NCBI GenBank assembly: GCA_022841245.1
Contig: JALHRW010000005.1
Span: 1-64,000 of the forward strand
Direction: 5' to 3'
Source of the DNA: Planctomycetota bacterium
GTDB taxonomy: Bacteria > Planctomycetota > UBA11346
Length of the DNA: 64,000 nt
Part shown: piece by piece, positions 26,326 to 36,977 of the stretch
How the letters are laid out: every line of letters begins with the position of its first letter
Position numbering within the stretch: position 1 is the first letter of the stretch
The notes under the pieces: model-generated
What the model was told of the DNA's origin: nothing
What the model saw: only the letters and a program-made list of their open reading frames with translations
Database searches by the model: none
Position numbers and translations under genes: made by a program

Positions 26326-28134
26326 TCAGGTCACCGCGTCGGCGGCGTTCTCCAGCGTCTCGATCGCCTTGAGGTAGGCTTCGATGACGGTCGCGGCGGC
26401 ATCGGCCACCGGCACGTCCTTCGACTCGCCGCCGCGGATCTTGAACTCGACCTTGCCCTCGGCGATGCCGCGGCCGCAGACCACGCGCAGCGGGATGCCG
26501 ACCAGGTCCCAGTCCTTGAACTTGACCCCGGGCTTGGCGTCGCGGTCGTCGAGGACCACGTCGATGCCGGCCTTCGTGAGCTTGCCGTAGATCTCCTGGG
26601 CCGCCTGCTCGATCGCGGTGTCGCCGGGCTTGCCGGCGGGGACGACGACGCAGTGGTAGGGGGCGATCGACACCGGCCAGCGCAGGCCGTCGCCGTCGTT
26701 GTGCTGCTCGACCGCGGCGGCGGCGACGCGCGACGTGCCGATGCCGTAGCAGCCCATGACGAAGGGGTGCAGCTTCTGGTCGGGGCCGAGGAACTCGGCC
26801 TTCATCGCCGCGCTGTACTTGGTGCCGAGCTTGAAGATGTGCCCGACCTCGATGCCGCGCCGTTCGGCCAGCACGCCGCCGCGCTGGTCGAGGTCGCCGG
26901 CGCGGGTGCGCACGAGGTCCTCCCAGCGGAACTGTACCTTGGCGTCGCGCTCGATGACGAAGCCGACGAGGTGGTGGTCGGTCTTGTTGGCGCCGGCGAC
27001 CAGCGGGCCGGCCTCCTTGAGCGACTGGTCGATGTAGCAGAAGTCGACCGTCAGTCCTTCGCCGGGGCCGGCGAAGCCGGGCTCGGCGCCGGTGGCGGCG
27101 CGGACCTCGTCGGGGTGCATCGGACGGAGGTCGAGCAGGGCGCCGCGCGCGCCGCGCGCCACGGCGTTGCCCAGCTTCACCTCGTTGACGTCGCGGTCGC
27201 CGCGCACGAAGGCGGCGGTGCGGATCTGCTTCTCGCCCTTGTCGGTCTTGACCGTCAGGACGAAGAGCACGCACTTCAGGCTGTGCTCGGCCTTGACGTC
27301 GGCGAAGCCGTTGCCCTGGAGGAAGGCCATGACGTCGGCGATGGTGCCGACCTTGGGCGTGAGCGTCAGCTGCGCCGCAGCAGGGGCGCTCCACGCGCCG
27401 GCCTTGGGCACGATGCCGGTGGCGCGCTCGACGTTGGCGGCGTAGCCCGAAGCGGGGTTGTAGATGATGGCGTCCTCGCCGACCTCGGCCGCGACCATGA
27501 ACTCGTGGCTGCCGGTGCCGCCGATGGCGCCGGTGTCGGCTTCCACGGCGAAGGCCGTCAGCCCGAGGCGGGCGAAGGCGCGCAGGTAGGCGACGCGCAT
27601 CGCCTCGTAGGTCTTGTCCAGGCAGTCGGGCGAGGCGTGGAACGAGTAGGCGTCCATCATGATGAACTCCTTCACCCGCATCAGGCCGAAGCGGGGACGG
27701 ATCTCATCGCGGAACTTGGTGTTCTGCTGGAAGAAGCAGGCCGGCAGCTGCTTGTAGCTCTTGACCACGGCGGCGGCGTAGTCGGTGACGACCTCCTCGG
27801 CGGTCGGGGCGAGGCCGAACAGCTGGCCGTTCCTATCCTTGACCGTCAGCATGGTGCGGCTGGCCTGGTACTGCGCCCAGCGGCCGGACTTCTCCCACAG
27901 CTCCTGCTCCTGCAGGATCGGCATGGTGATCTCCAGGCCGCCGGCCCGCGAGATCTCCTCGGCGACGATGCGCGCGATGCGGTCGATGACGCGCTTGAGC
28001 AGCGGCTGGTAGAGGTACAGGCCGGCACCGCTCTTGTGCAGGTAGCCGGCCCGGGTGAGCAGGCGGTGCGAGGCGATTTCGGCTTCGGCGGGGTCCTCGC
28101 GCAGGGTGGCGAGGTTCATTCGGCTGGCGCGCAT
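26326..28134 (-). CDS. proS: Prolyl-tRNA synthetase
   Basis: 'HRLLTRAGYLHKSGAGLYLYQPLLKRVIDRIARIV', 'GLAPTAEEVVTDY', 'CYGIGTSRVAAAAVEQHND'. Confidence 0.97.
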   Translation of the reverse strand: MRASRMNLATLREDPAEAEIASHRLLTRAGYLHKSGAGLYLYQPLLKRVIDRIARIVAEEISRAGGLEITMPILQEQELWEKSGRWAQYQASRTMLTVKDRNGQLFGLAPTAEEVVTDYAAAVVKSYKQLPACFFQQNTKFRDEIRPRFGLMRVKEFIMMDAYSFHASPDCLDKTYEAMRVAYLRAFARLGLTAFAVEADTGAIGGTGSHEFMVAAEVGEDAIIYNPASGYAANVERATGIVPKAGAWSAPAAAQLTLTPKVGTIADVMAFLQGNGFADVKAEHSLKCVLFVLTVKTDKGEKQIRTAAFVRGDRDVNEVKLGNAVARGARGALLDLRPMHPDEVRAATGAEPGFAGPGEGLTVDFCYIDQSLKEAGPLVAGANKTDHHLVGFVIERDAKVQFRWEDLVRTRAGDLDQRGGVLAERRGIEVGHIFKLGTKYSAAMKAEFLGPDQKLHPFVMGCYGIGTSRVAAAAVEQHNDGDGLRWPVSIAPYHCVVVPAGKPGDTAIEQAAQEIYGKLTKAGIDVVLDDRDAKPGVKFKDWDLVGIPLRVVCGRGIAEGKVEFKIRGGESKDVPVADAAATVIEAYLKAIETLENAADAVT

Positions 28135-28217
28135 GCTGTCTCCGGAAGGGGAGGCAGGATCGGCGGCTTCGCGCCGCGTGCAACCGCTCAGGAATGGCGT
28201 CCTGGCCCCAGGAACCG

Positions 28218-28904
28218 TCAGCCGGCCGCGCGCACCAGGCCGGAGAACAGCGCCTGGCTGGCCGGCGTGCCGGCGAGGCGCTCGGGATGCCATTGCACGC
28301 CGATGCAGAACGGGTGCGCCGGATCCTCGACCGCTTCGATCACCCCGTCGGCCGCCTTGGCGCAGACCGTCAGGCCGCCGCAGCGCCCGGGCAGCACGGC
28401 CTGGTGGTGGTAGCTGTTGACTGCCAGCGAGGGGCCGACCAGTGCGTGCAGCCGCGAGCCGGCTTCGACGCGCACCTCGTGGCCATCCTCGCCGTCGGCG
28501 TGGCGGATCGCATCGGGCCACTCGCTGGGGAGGTCCTGGACCAGCGCCCCGCCGCCGCTGATGACCAGCAGCTGATGTCCGCCGCAGATGCCCAGTACGG
28601 GCAACCGCCGGCGTCGCGTCTCGCGCGCCAGCAGCAGATCGGCGTCGTGGCGACGGCGGAGCATGAGCTGCTCGGCCGGTTGCTCATGACCGCCGTAGGC
28701 ATCGGGATGGTAATCGGGACCGCCGATGAGCAGCACACCGACGACCACGTCGAGCGCCTCGGCAATGCTGGCCGCATCGGTGAAGGCCGGGGCTATCAGC
28801 GGCAGGCCACCGGCGGCATGGATCGGGTCGCAGTAGGCGACCATGGTGCGGGTTGACGCCTCATGGTCGTTGAGCGAGCAATTGAGCAGGATGCGCGGGC
28901 GCAT
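28218..28904 (-). CDS. Gamma-glutamyl-gamma-aminobutyrate hydrolase / class I glutamine amidotransferase-like (peptidase C26)
   Basis: 'LGICGGHQLL' nucleophile elbow; 'CIGVQWHPERL'. Confidence 0.87.
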   Translation of the reverse strand: MRPRILLNCSLNDHEASTRTMVAYCDPIHAAGGLPLIAPAFTDAASIAEALDVVVGVLLIGGPDYHPDAYGGHEQPAEQLMLRRRHDADLLLARETRRRRLPVLGICGGHQLLVISGGGALVQDLPSEWPDAIRHADGEDGHEVRVEAGSRLHALVGPSLAVNSYHHQAVLPGRCGGLTVCAKAADGVIEAVEDPAHPFCIGVQWHPERLAGTPASQALFSGLVRAAG

Positions 28905-28915
28905 AGCCCGGCAGT

Positions 28916-29164
28916 TCAGGCAACGGCGGCGATCTGCAAGCGTTCCCAGCGTGTCGGCACGCCACGTTCGTCCCACAGCCGGTTGAACTCGTTGGCGTCC
29001 ACAGTCCGCAGTTGGCGGGTCATGAGGACGCGGCCATCATCGGTCCGCACCAGGCGGAAGTGGGCGATGGTGAGGGCCTGTTCGTCGCTGATGGTGACCA
29101 TGGCGTTGTGCGCTCCTGCGACGGCACGCGTCGCAAGGGACAAGGAACGCATCGGCCGTGCCAA
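28916..29164 (-). CDS. Small hypothetical protein (internal start MVTISDEQ possible)
   Basis: 82 aa ORF in an otherwise gene-free gap; no family recognised. Confidence 0.4.
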   Translation of the reverse strand: MARPMRSLSLATRAVAGAHNAMVTISDEQALTIAHFRLVRTDDGRVLMTRQLRTVDANEFNRLWDERGVPTRWERLQIAAVA

Positions 29165-29196
29165 ATCGAAAAGTTGTAAGTCTTTGTTGGCTAATG

Positions 29197-30207
29197 CTAT
29201 TCGGAATCGATATCGGCGAACACCATGCGTCCGTTGGCGGTGTGGTGCAGTCGCCGTACGATCACCCGGACGCGCTGACCGAGGCGTTCGCCGGCCTCGG
29301 ACACCACCACCAGCGAGCCATCATCCAGGTGGCCGACGCCTTGCCCCTTGCCCTCGCCGCTCTTTTCGACCAGCACCTCGAGTACCGCCCCAGGGGCTAG
29401 GTCGGGCGCCATGGCGGCGGCGATCGCCGACAGGTCGACGACCTGCACGCCATCCACGGCGGCGCGTCGGGCCAGGTCGCGGTCGACCACCAGGATGCGG
29501 CCATTCTCCAGCCGGGCGAGGCGGATGACCGTCTCGCTGAGGTCGGCGGCATGCGGGATCTCGGTGGTGTCGATCTCCAACGGGGGCAGTCCGGGTGCGC
29601 GCAGCGCCTGGACCCCGTCGATGGCCCGCTTGGCCCTGGCCCGGCGTACGGCATCGCCATCGGATGCGGCGCGCTGCCAATGCTCGATCACGCTGCGGTG
29701 CACCAGCACGCGCGCGGCGCTGAGCCCGGCCTGCAGCAGGGCCGGCACGCGGGCGTCGCCGAGGACCGCCGGATCGAGGACCAGGGCGCCACCACCGTCG
29801 ACCCGCTCGGCGCGGAATTCGACGAACGGGACGATGACGCGCAGGCGGTCGGCGCTGCGCAGCACCGTGATCATGACCAGATAGGTGCAGATCAGGGCAG
29901 CCGGCAGGTCGAGGTTGCGGTACAGTTCCTCATCCTGCAGCACCAGGCGGAGCACCCCCAGCAGCAGGGTGGATAGCAGCAGGCCGCCGGCCAGGCCGAT
30001 GAGGAAGGCGACGAGGCTGCGGGTGAAGCGCCGGCGGAAGGCCTGCTCCGCGGCGATCAGGGTGACGCCGATGCCGAAGCCGATGGCCGCCCCGAACCAG
30101 GTGGGCAGGCCGGAGCCGACCAGCGGTTCGTAGAAGTATTTGCCGCTGGTCGAGCCGATCAGCGCGCCGAGGACGACGAAGAGGACCCGTACCAGGAGGA
30201 TGAGCAC
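29197..30207 (-). CDS. PIN/TRAM domain membrane protein (YacL-like); GTG start proposed
   Basis: Four TM helices; 'DPAVLGDARVPALLQAG' PIN-like and C-terminal TRAM-like 'LEVLVEKSGEGKGQGVGHLDDGSLVVVSEAGERLGQRVRVIV'. Confidence 0.85.
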   Translation of the reverse strand: MLILLVRVLFVVLGALIGSTSGKYFYEPLVGSGLPTWFGAAIGFGIGVTLIAAEQAFRRRFTRSLVAFLIGLAGGLLLSTLLLGVLRLVLQDEELYRNLDLPAALICTYLVMITVLRSADRLRVIVPFVEFRAERVDGGGALVLDPAVLGDARVPALLQAGLSAARVLVHRSVIEHWQRAASDGDAVRRARAKRAIDGVQALRAPGLPPLEIDTTEIPHAADLSETVIRLARLENGRILVVDRDLARRAAVDGVQVVDLSAIAAAMAPDLAPGAVLEVLVEKSGEGKGQGVGHLDDGSLVVVSEAGERLGQRVRVIVRRLHHTANGRMVFADIDSE

Positions 30208-30286
30208 GGCGGCATGATCACAGTCCCGTCGTGGGCGTCCAGCGCGGGACTGGACCTCCGCCCGGCCAGCCGCAGCATGCCGCACC

Positions 30287-32839
30287 ATGGCGATGCTGGT
30301 CTACGAGGGCAATCAGGTCGAGCTGGCCGGCGAGTGCGTGCTCGGCCGCCAGCGCGAGTGCGGCGTGGTGTTGAAGGACAGCGCCGCCAGCCGCAAGCAC
30401 GCCCGCGTCTACCAGGCCGACAACGCCTGGTGGATCGAGGATCTCGGCAGCGCGAACGGCACCAGGCTCAATGGACAGCGTTTCGAGGGCAAGCGCGGCC
30501 TGCGCAACGGCGACGCCATCCGCATCGGCGAGGCCGAGGTGCAGTTCCACTGCTCGGAGCGCGAGAGCGCCCCCGAGGCCAAGCCGCAGGCGGTGCGTCT
30601 CGACCCGCAGTCGCTGGAGGGGCGGAACGTCGGCGGCTACGCCATCGGCCAGCTGTTCGGACGCTCGGGCATGGGGTTCCTCTACCGCGCTCAGCAGACC
30701 AGCCTGCAGCGTGGCGTCGCCTTCAAGGTGTTCTCGCGCAAGGTCTGCGAGGATGACCCTGAGTTCGCCAGCCGCTTCCGCGACCTCGCCTCGAAGGCCG
30801 GTTCGCTGCGTCACGACGGCTTCGTCCAGCTGCACGAGAACGGAGTCGAGGACGGTCTGGTGTGGTACTCGATGGAGATGGTCGAGGGCGACACCCTGGC
30901 GCACCTGCTGGAACGCGAGGGCCGCTTCGCCGTCGAACTTGCGCTGCTGGTGTGCGAGAAGGTCGCCACCGCCATGACCGAGGCGCACAAGGCCGGCATC
31001 GCCCACAGCGACCTCAACCCACGTACGCTGATGCTGACCGGGCAGGGCAAGATCAAGATCCTCGACCTCGGCATCGCTGCCATGCTTGGCCGCGGCCGCG
31101 ACCGCAACCGGCCGGAATTCGCCTGGCACGTCGCCCACGACGCCAAGAGCGGTGAGGCGCAGCCGGCCGATGACAGCTACGCCCTCGGCTGCCTGCTCCA
31201 TCACCTGCTGACCGGTCAGCCCCCGTTCACCGGCGCCACCGCTGACGAGGTACGTCGGGCGCACACCAGCGCCGAGATCCCGTCCCTGCGCAAGGCCGTC
31301 CCGGCCCTGCCGGTCGCCGCGGACGAGCTGTTCCAAGGGTTGCTGACCAAGAATCGCGACTGGCGTCTGGTCGACATGGCCGATATCGCCAACCGGCTGC
31401 GTGCGGTGCGCGAAGGGTTGTCCGGCGGCGGCGCCGCCCAGGGCCAGGTCGAGCGCATGGTCGGTCGCGCCGTAGCAGCCCAGAAGCGGAGCGAGAGCCA
31501 CATCCTGCGCACCATCGTGGTGTCGGCGGTCCTCGGTCTCGCCGTGCTCGTCGCCGTCCTGGTGATGCCAGGGCTGTCGCGTCCCGAACCGCTCCAGCTG
31601 GGTCCGCCACCCCCGCCGCCTGCCCCGCCGATGGTCAAGAAGCCGCCGCCCAAGCCGGTGGCGACCGCGGATCCGTTGCAGGCGCTGGTGCAGGAGTTCC
31701 GCCAGCGCATCGCCGCCGGCGCCTCCGCAGGCTGGGGCACGCTCGAGAACGAGGCCATCGAGGTGGCAGCGAAGATCCCCGATGGCACCCCCGCCGCCAC
31801 CGAACTGCGCCTGGTGCGCCAGCAGCTCTCCGATGACGCCGAGTCCTGGTATAAGACCGAGTTGGCCAAGTTGCCGCCGCCCGGCCAGGATGCGGTCGGC
31901 GCCCGCCTGACCGCGCTGTCGCGGCTGCGCGACGAGGTCGGTGCGGCGGAGCGCCTCGATGCCGACGTGCGTTATCAGGAAGAACTCGCCATCCTGGTGC
32001 AGCGTCTCAACGACGCCCGGCGCCAGGCGCGGCGGGCGCTTGAGGGCGGCCAGCCGGGCGACCTGCCGACCCTTGCCGGACGTCTGGCCCCGGCCTTCGC
32101 CGGCACGCCCTTCACCGCCCTGCAGCGCCAGTTCGCCCTGCTGTGCAACGAGGCGGCCGGTCTCAGGGCCTTCTGGAACACCGACTGGCGTACCACCGCC
32201 ATGGCTTTCGAACGCCAGCGTGGTGACCGCGCCATCGCCGCAGCGGCGGCCCTGCTGCTGACTGGGGATCCAGGACGGGCCAAGCGCGTGCTCCTGGCCG
32301 ATCCGGGGCTCGCCAGCGGTCCGCTGATGCGCCGACGCGAAGCACTGATGGGTGGACTGGCAGCGGTGCTGACCTTCGACGAGCCCGCCGACATGCAGTA
32401 CCTCGACATCGTCGCGGGCGAGCCGGTGCTCGGCGGCGGAGCGCTCCTCGGCCGCGCCGGGCAGGCCGCCAGCCTGGTGTGCACCGTGCCGGTCGGCGGG
32501 TCGGACTGGATGGCCGAGGTAGCGCTGCAGCTCGCGGGCGCTGATGCCGAGGTCGTGCTCAGCTGCGTGGCCGGTGGCGATACCGCCCTGCTTGTGCGCT
32601 TGGCCGAGGACAGATTGCTGGTGCGGCACCGTGGAACGGAACGGACCGCTCAGGTCGCCATCGCCGGAGCGCGGCGTGTGCGCCTGACGTGCCGTGGCGG
32701 CCGGCTGCTGATCGTCTTCGATGGTCGCGAGGTTGCTGCTTTCGACAGCGCCGCCATCCCAACCGAAGCGCAGTTGCGTCTCGATCTCGCGGGCAGCGCG
32801 TGGCGGCTCGAGGAGATGCAGGTGGTCGGCGGCCGATGA
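30287..32839 (+). CDS. FHA-protein kinase-like receptor with TM and extracytoplasmic C-terminal domain; catalytic motif degenerate
   Basis: FHA 'CVLGRQRECGVVLKDSAASRKHARVY..WWIEDLGSANGTRLNGQ'; kinase-like 'GVAFKVF', 'HSDLNPRTLML', 'ILDLGIAAM'; TM 'TIVVSAVLGLAVLVAVLVMPGL'; Pro-rich linker. Confidence 0.85.
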   Translation: MAMLVYEGNQVELAGECVLGRQRECGVVLKDSAASRKHARVYQADNAWWIEDLGSANGTRLNGQRFEGKRGLRNGDAIRIGEAEVQFHCSERESAPEAKPQAVRLDPQSLEGRNVGGYAIGQLFGRSGMGFLYRAQQTSLQRGVAFKVFSRKVCEDDPEFASRFRDLASKAGSLRHDGFVQLHENGVEDGLVWYSMEMVEGDTLAHLLEREGRFAVELALLVCEKVATAMTEAHKAGIAHSDLNPRTLMLTGQGKIKILDLGIAAMLGRGRDRNRPEFAWHVAHDAKSGEAQPADDSYALGCLLHHLLTGQPPFTGATADEVRRAHTSAEIPSLRKAVPALPVAADELFQGLLTKNRDWRLVDMADIANRLRAVREGLSGGGAAQGQVERMVGRAVAAQKRSESHILRTIVVSAVLGLAVLVAVLVMPGLSRPEPLQLGPPPPPPAPPMVKKPPPKPVATADPLQALVQEFRQRIAAGASAGWGTLENEAIEVAAKIPDGTPAATELRLVRQQLSDDAESWYKTELAKLPPPGQDAVGARLTALSRLRDEVGAAERLDADVRYQEELAILVQRLNDARRQARRALEGGQPGDLPTLAGRLAPAFAGTPFTALQRQFALLCNEAAGLRAFWNTDWRTTAMAFERQRGDRAIAAAAALLLTGDPGRAKRVLLADPGLASGPLMRRREALMGGLAAVLTFDEPADMQYLDIVAGEPVLGGGALLGRAGQAASLVCTVPVGGSDWMAEVALQLAGADAEVVLSCVAGGDTALLVRLAEDRLLVRHRGTERTAQVAIAGARRVRLTCRGGRLLIVFDGREVAAFDSAAIPTEAQLRLDLAGSAWRLEEMQVVGGR

Positions 32840-34257
32840 GGATCGGCAGGCACTGGGCCTGGCTGCTCCCGCTGCTTGCGGTCGTTGCCGTGTTCGCCCT
32901 GCGCCTGGCCGGCCCCCCCGACATCCGCGACAAGGATCAGGCGCGGCCGATCGACTACGTCCTCGATGCCGCAGCGGATGGCAACTGGCTGGTGCAACGC
33001 GATGCCGGTGGGGACATCGCCAGCAAGCCGCCCATCTACACCTGGCTCGCCTCGGCCAGCTCGCTCGCCTTCGGCGGCAATCGCTTCGCCATCTACTTGC
33101 CCTGCGCCCTGGCCATGGCCATCGTCGCCCTGCTTGCCGCTGTGCAGGCCAGGCGACGGCTCGGCTGGGCCGCTGGCCTCGCCGCCGGCATGGCCGTCGC
33201 GCTCGCCCTGGATACGCAGAAGGCGGTGACGCTGGCGCGCACCGATGCGGTATTCGCCGCCTGCACCGGGGTGGCTGCCTGGCTGGCGCTGCGCAGCTGG
33301 GAGTCGGGACGCGGCTGGATCCTCTTCTGGCTGGTGTGCGCCGTCGTATCGCTGGCGAAATCCCCGGTCGGCGTCGTCTTTGCCGCCGGCGGCCTGCTCG
33401 CCGCCTGTTGGCGCAGCGAACGTCCTGTCCTGGCGGAGCGCGACAGCGGATGGCAGCACGCGGTCGGCGCTCCGCTGCTGCTGATCATCGGGGCCGGCTG
33501 GCTGCTCGCCGCGGTCGAGACCCTCGGCCTGCCGGTGATCGACAAGCTGATCGGCAAGGAGCTGATCGGCCATGCCACCGCCAACGACAACGCCACGCCC
33601 TGGCTGCAGACCTTCTGGCGTCCGCCGCTGTGGCACCTCGGGCTGTTCGCGCCGTGGAGCCTGCTGACGTGCGTGGCGCTGTGGCGACTCGCCCGGCATC
33701 CGCCCGCCTCGCCGAGGCGCCGCCGCTTCCTCCGCTTCATGGCCTGCTGGCTCGGCTTCGGCCTGCTGGTGCTGTGCCTGGCGCCGCACAAGCGCATGGT
33801 CCTGTCCTTGCCCATGCTGCTGCCTGGTGCGGTCCTCGCCGGGGCCGAGGCCGGACGCTGGCTCGGACTCCTGGGCCGCGGGCGGCAGGTGGCGCTGTGG
33901 GCCGTGCTGGCCGCGGTGATCCTCGCTGGCCTCGCGATCTATCACCTCAACCGCGATCCGCGCAAAGACCGCATCGACGAATCGCGTATCGTCATCGCCG
34001 CCGGAGACGGGCTCGGCCGGCTGGCTGCCCAGGGCATCGCAGTGACCAGCGCCGTGCATCTGCCCAGCACGATCCGCTACTTCACTCCTGGTTGGCCACA
34101 GCAGGTCGGCAATCCAGCGCAATTCCTCGCTGTCTCGGGCCCCGGTGCGGTGGCTGTGGCGACCGGCACGGTCGTGCAGGGAGCAATGCGCCGCCTGCCG
34201 CTGGCCGACGGCATCGAGGTGGCGATCGACGCCGAGGCTGTGAAACTGCTGGAATGA
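32836..34257 (+). CDS. ArnT-like/GT-C family glycosyltransferase
   Basis: Polytopic; 'DIRDKDQARPIDYVLDAAADGNWLVQRDAGGDIASKPPIYTWL' first loop typical of ArnT-like enzymes; ATGA overlap with upstream gene. Confidence 0.8.
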   Translation: MRIGRHWAWLLPLLAVVAVFALRLAGPPDIRDKDQARPIDYVLDAAADGNWLVQRDAGGDIASKPPIYTWLASASSLAFGGNRFAIYLPCALAMAIVALLAAVQARRRLGWAAGLAAGMAVALALDTQKAVTLARTDAVFAACTGVAAWLALRSWESGRGWILFWLVCAVVSLAKSPVGVVFAAGGLLAACWRSERPVLAERDSGWQHAVGAPLLLIIGAGWLLAAVETLGLPVIDKLIGKELIGHATANDNATPWLQTFWRPPLWHLGLFAPWSLLTCVALWRLARHPPASPRRRRFLRFMACWLGFGLLVLCLAPHKRMVLSLPMLLPGAVLAGAEAGRWLGLLGRGRQVALWAVLAAVILAGLAIYHLNRDPRKDRIDESRIVIAAGDGLGRLAAQGIAVTSAVHLPSTIRYFTPGWPQQVGNPAQFLAVSGPGAVAVATGTVVQGAMRRLPLADGIEVAIDAEAVKLLE

Positions 34258-34952
34258 ACTGGCTGATCGAGCTCGATACCTGCGCCAGCACCAGCACCTG
34301 GGCGCTCGAGCATCTCGATCACCTGACGCACGGGAATGTCGTCTACACCCGTCGTCAGACCGCTGGCCGGGGCCGTGAGGGGCGCGTTTGGCTGGCGCCG
34401 CCGGGGGTGCTGACCTGCAGCGTCGTCCTCGATCCGGGCGGCGCGGATCCGCGAGCCATCGCCTTGGCGGCGGGTCTGGCCTGCATCCACGCGGTTGCCG
34501 ACCTGCTGCCCGGGCTCGACGATGGCCTGGGCATCAAGTGGCCGAATGACGTCCTGCTGCGGCACCGCAAGCTGGCCGGCATCCTGTGCGAGGCGGCCGA
34601 CGGTCGGCTGGTCGTCGGCATCGGACTGAACCGCATGGCTGAGCTGCCCGAGAGTCTCGCCGCCACCAGCCTGCACCTGCACGGGCTGCCGCCGGACGAT
34701 GCCGAACTGCTCGCTGCGATCCGCAGCTATCTGCTGGAGGCGGTGGGCCTGCTCGCCGCCCGTGGCATGGCTGCCCTGCTGCCGCAACTGCGTGCACGCG
34801 ATGTGCTGCTCGGCCGCAGCCTCGCGGTGGAGACGCGCAATGGGAACCTCGACGGCATCGGCGGCGGCATCGACGAGCAGGGCCGCCTGCTGCTGGTCGT
34901 GGCCCACGGCGGTATCGCCGCGGTCGAGGCCGGCCACATCACCGCCTGGTAG
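34254..34952 (+). CDS. birA: Biotin--[acetyl-CoA-carboxylase] ligase
   Basis: 'TRRQTAGRGREGRVWLAPPGVLTCSVVL', 'LGIKWPNDVLLRHRKLAGILCEA', 'VVGIGLNRM'. Confidence 0.92.
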   Translation: MNWLIELDTCASTSTWALEHLDHLTHGNVVYTRRQTAGRGREGRVWLAPPGVLTCSVVLDPGGADPRAIALAAGLACIHAVADLLPGLDDGLGIKWPNDVLLRHRKLAGILCEAADGRLVVGIGLNRMAELPESLAATSLHLHGLPPDDAELLAAIRSYLLEAVGLLAARGMAALLPQLRARDVLLGRSLAVETRNGNLDGIGGGIDEQGRLLLVVAHGGIAAVEAGHITAW

Positions 34953-34955
34953 CGG

Positions 34956-36977
34956 TCAAGGCTGGCGGACGCTCTGGATCGCCTGCACCAGTTCGGCGAT
35001 GCGGAAGGGCTTCTGCACGAAAGCGACGTGCGGCTCGCCGGGCAGCTCGGTGCGGGTGCGGTCTCGGGTGTAGCCGCTGCAGAACACCACCGGCAGCCCG
35101 GGTCGCAGTTCGCGCATGCCGCGGAAGCAGGCCAGACCGTCCATGCGCGGCATGATCGAGTCGAGCACCGCCAGGGTGAAGCCGTCGGGGTTCTCGGCGA
35201 AGCGGCGCACGCCTTCCTCGCCGTCACGGGCATGCACCACCTGCCAGCCCAGCGAGGCGAGCAGTTCGCCGGTCGCCTGCCGGACGACATCCTCGTCATC
35301 GACCAGCAGGACCCGGCCGGTGCCGCGCGACGGCGCATCAAGCCGGTTGGCCTGGTCGCCGACCTGGACGGCCAGCAGCGGAAGCCGGACCAGGATGGTG
35401 GTACCGCGCCGCGGGGCGGTCTTGACCCGCACGGCGCCGCCGTGCTCATGGATGGTGCCGTAGGCTGCCGCCAGGCCGAGACCGGTTCCGGCGCCGGGCG
35501 CCTTGGTGGTGAAGAACGGCTCGAAGATGCGCGCCGCGGTCTCTTCATCCATGCCGACGCCGGTGTCGGTGACGGCCAGTTGGACGTAGCGGCCGGCAGG
35601 CAGGTTCCATTCCGCCTCGCTGCCGGATGGCGTCGAGCCGATCGTTACGCTGAGGGTACCGCCGCGCGACATCGCGTCGCAGGCGTTGATGCACAGATTG
35701 AGCACCATGGCCTGCAGCAGGCCGGGATCCCCGGCCACCACCGCGGGGGAGGCGCCGAAATCGCGGCGCACGGCGATATTGCGGTCGATCGAGCGTTCGA
35801 GGATGGCGAGCGCCTCCTCGACCGGGGTGCGCAGATCGACCTGCCGACGCTGCACCGGGGCCTTGCGCGAGAACGACAGCAGCTTGCGGGTCAGATCAGC
35901 GGCGCGCTCCGACGACTGGATGATGGTGCGGACGAGGCGGTGGTGCGGTGAGTCCAGTCCAAGGCGGGCGTCGAGCAGTTCGGACGCGCCCATGATCCCG
36001 GCGAGCATGTTGTTGAAGTCGTGGGCGATGCCGCCGGCCAGCCGGCCGAGGGCGTCCATCTTGTCGGCACGGTGCAGGCGCTGCTCCGCCTTGTCCAGGT
36101 CGGCAGCGATATCCTGCCGGACCAGTTCCGCCTCGGCGCGATGGGAGAAGACCGCCAGCAGATCCCGCAGGCTGTCGGGATCGTCGTGCAGCGGCTTGGC
36201 GAAGGTGCAGAGCAGGGCTCCGATACCCTGGCCGTCAGCCGAGCACAGCGGCACGGCGATGCAGGCCTGCGGCCGCAGGTCGGGATGCGGCTGCCAGCGC
36301 GGGTAGCTGGCTTGGAGGCCTTCGGCGATCACCACCACCGAGCCCGAGCGCAGGACTTCGCAGGGCGAGCCGGCGATCGGCCAGGTGAGGTCGGCGGTCA
36401 GCGTGCCGTTCCTCCAGCCGGCCAAGCAGTGGCAGGTGGAGCCGCGGAAGCGCACGACGAGGCAGGACTCGGCCTCGACCTGGGCTGCAAGGCTGCGGGC
36501 GATGCTCGGCAGGCAGTCGGCGCCGTGCGCCTTTCCGACCACCGAGGCCACCGCCATGATGCGGTCGCGGTAGCGCACCACATCGCTGACGTCCCGCATC
36601 GAGCCGCGCAGCCGCATCGGCCGGCCTTGCGCGTCCTGCGCTGTGCAGCTCGAACTGAGCTGGACGTGGACGATGCTGCCGTCCGGACGCACCAGGCGGA
36701 AGCGCAGAGCCGACCGGCTCTGCGCCACGGTGGAGTCCACGCTGAGTCGGGCGCGGCAGCGGGCCGCATCCTCGGGGTGGACGAAGGACAACAGCGCGTC
36801 GACGGTCCCGGCGAACGAGCCCGCAGCGAGCCCAATGAACGATTCGAGGCCGTAATTGCCGGTGATCTGTCCGGATGCCACATCAAGCTCCCAGACCGCC
36901 AATCCGGCATCCTGGCTGATGACCTCCCACCAACCGGCCGGGAGCGGATCATGACGTTCCGGTGAGTCGTGGGCCAC
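34956..36977 (-). CDS. PAS/GAF hybrid histidine kinase with C-terminal receiver domain
   Basis: PAS/PAC N-terminus, GAF-like middle, H-box '[16 protein letters not shown]', '[19 protein letters not shown]', receiver '[23 protein letters not shown]'. Confidence 0.93.
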   Translation of the reverse strand: MAHDSPERHDPLPAGWWEVISQDAGLAVWELDVASGQITGNYGLESFIGLAAGSFAGTVDALLSFVHPEDAARCRARLSVDSTVAQSRSALRFRLVRPDGSIVHVQLSSSCTAQDAQGRPMRLRGSMRDVSDVVRYRDRIMAVASVVGKAHGADCLPSIARSLAAQVEAESCLVVRFRGSTCHCLAGWRNGTLTADLTWPIAGSPCEVLRSGSVVVIAEGLQASYPRWQPHPDLRPQACIAVPLCSADGQGIGALLCTFAKPLHDDPDSLRDLLAVFSHRAEAELVRQDIAADLDKAEQRLHRADKMDALGRLAGGIAHDFNNMLAGIMGASELLDARLGLDSPHHRLVRTIIQSSERAADLTRKLLSFSRKAPVQRRQVDLRTPVEEALAILERSIDRNIAVRRDFGASPAVVAGDPGLLQAMVLNLCINACDAMSRGGTLSVTIGSTPSGSEAEWNLPAGRYVQLAVTDTGVGMDEETAARIFEPFFTTKAPGAGTGLGLAAAYGTIHEHGGAVRVKTAPRRGTTILVRLPLLAVQVGDQANRLDAPSRGTGRVLLVDDEDVVRQATGELLASLGWQVVHARDGEEGVRRFAENPDGFTLAVLDSIMPRMDGLACFRGMRELRPGLPVVFCSGYTRDRTRTELPGEPHVAFVQKPFRIAELVQAIQSVRQP

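Noticed and set aside
26317-28413. 698-aa ORF antisense to proS
   Set aside because: Gly/Ala/Asp/Val-rich shadow frame opposite a clear ProRS.
30218-32629. 803-aa ORF antisense to the FHA-kinase gene
   Set aside because: Shadow frame; no recognisable domain, opposite strand carries clear FHA and kinase motifs.
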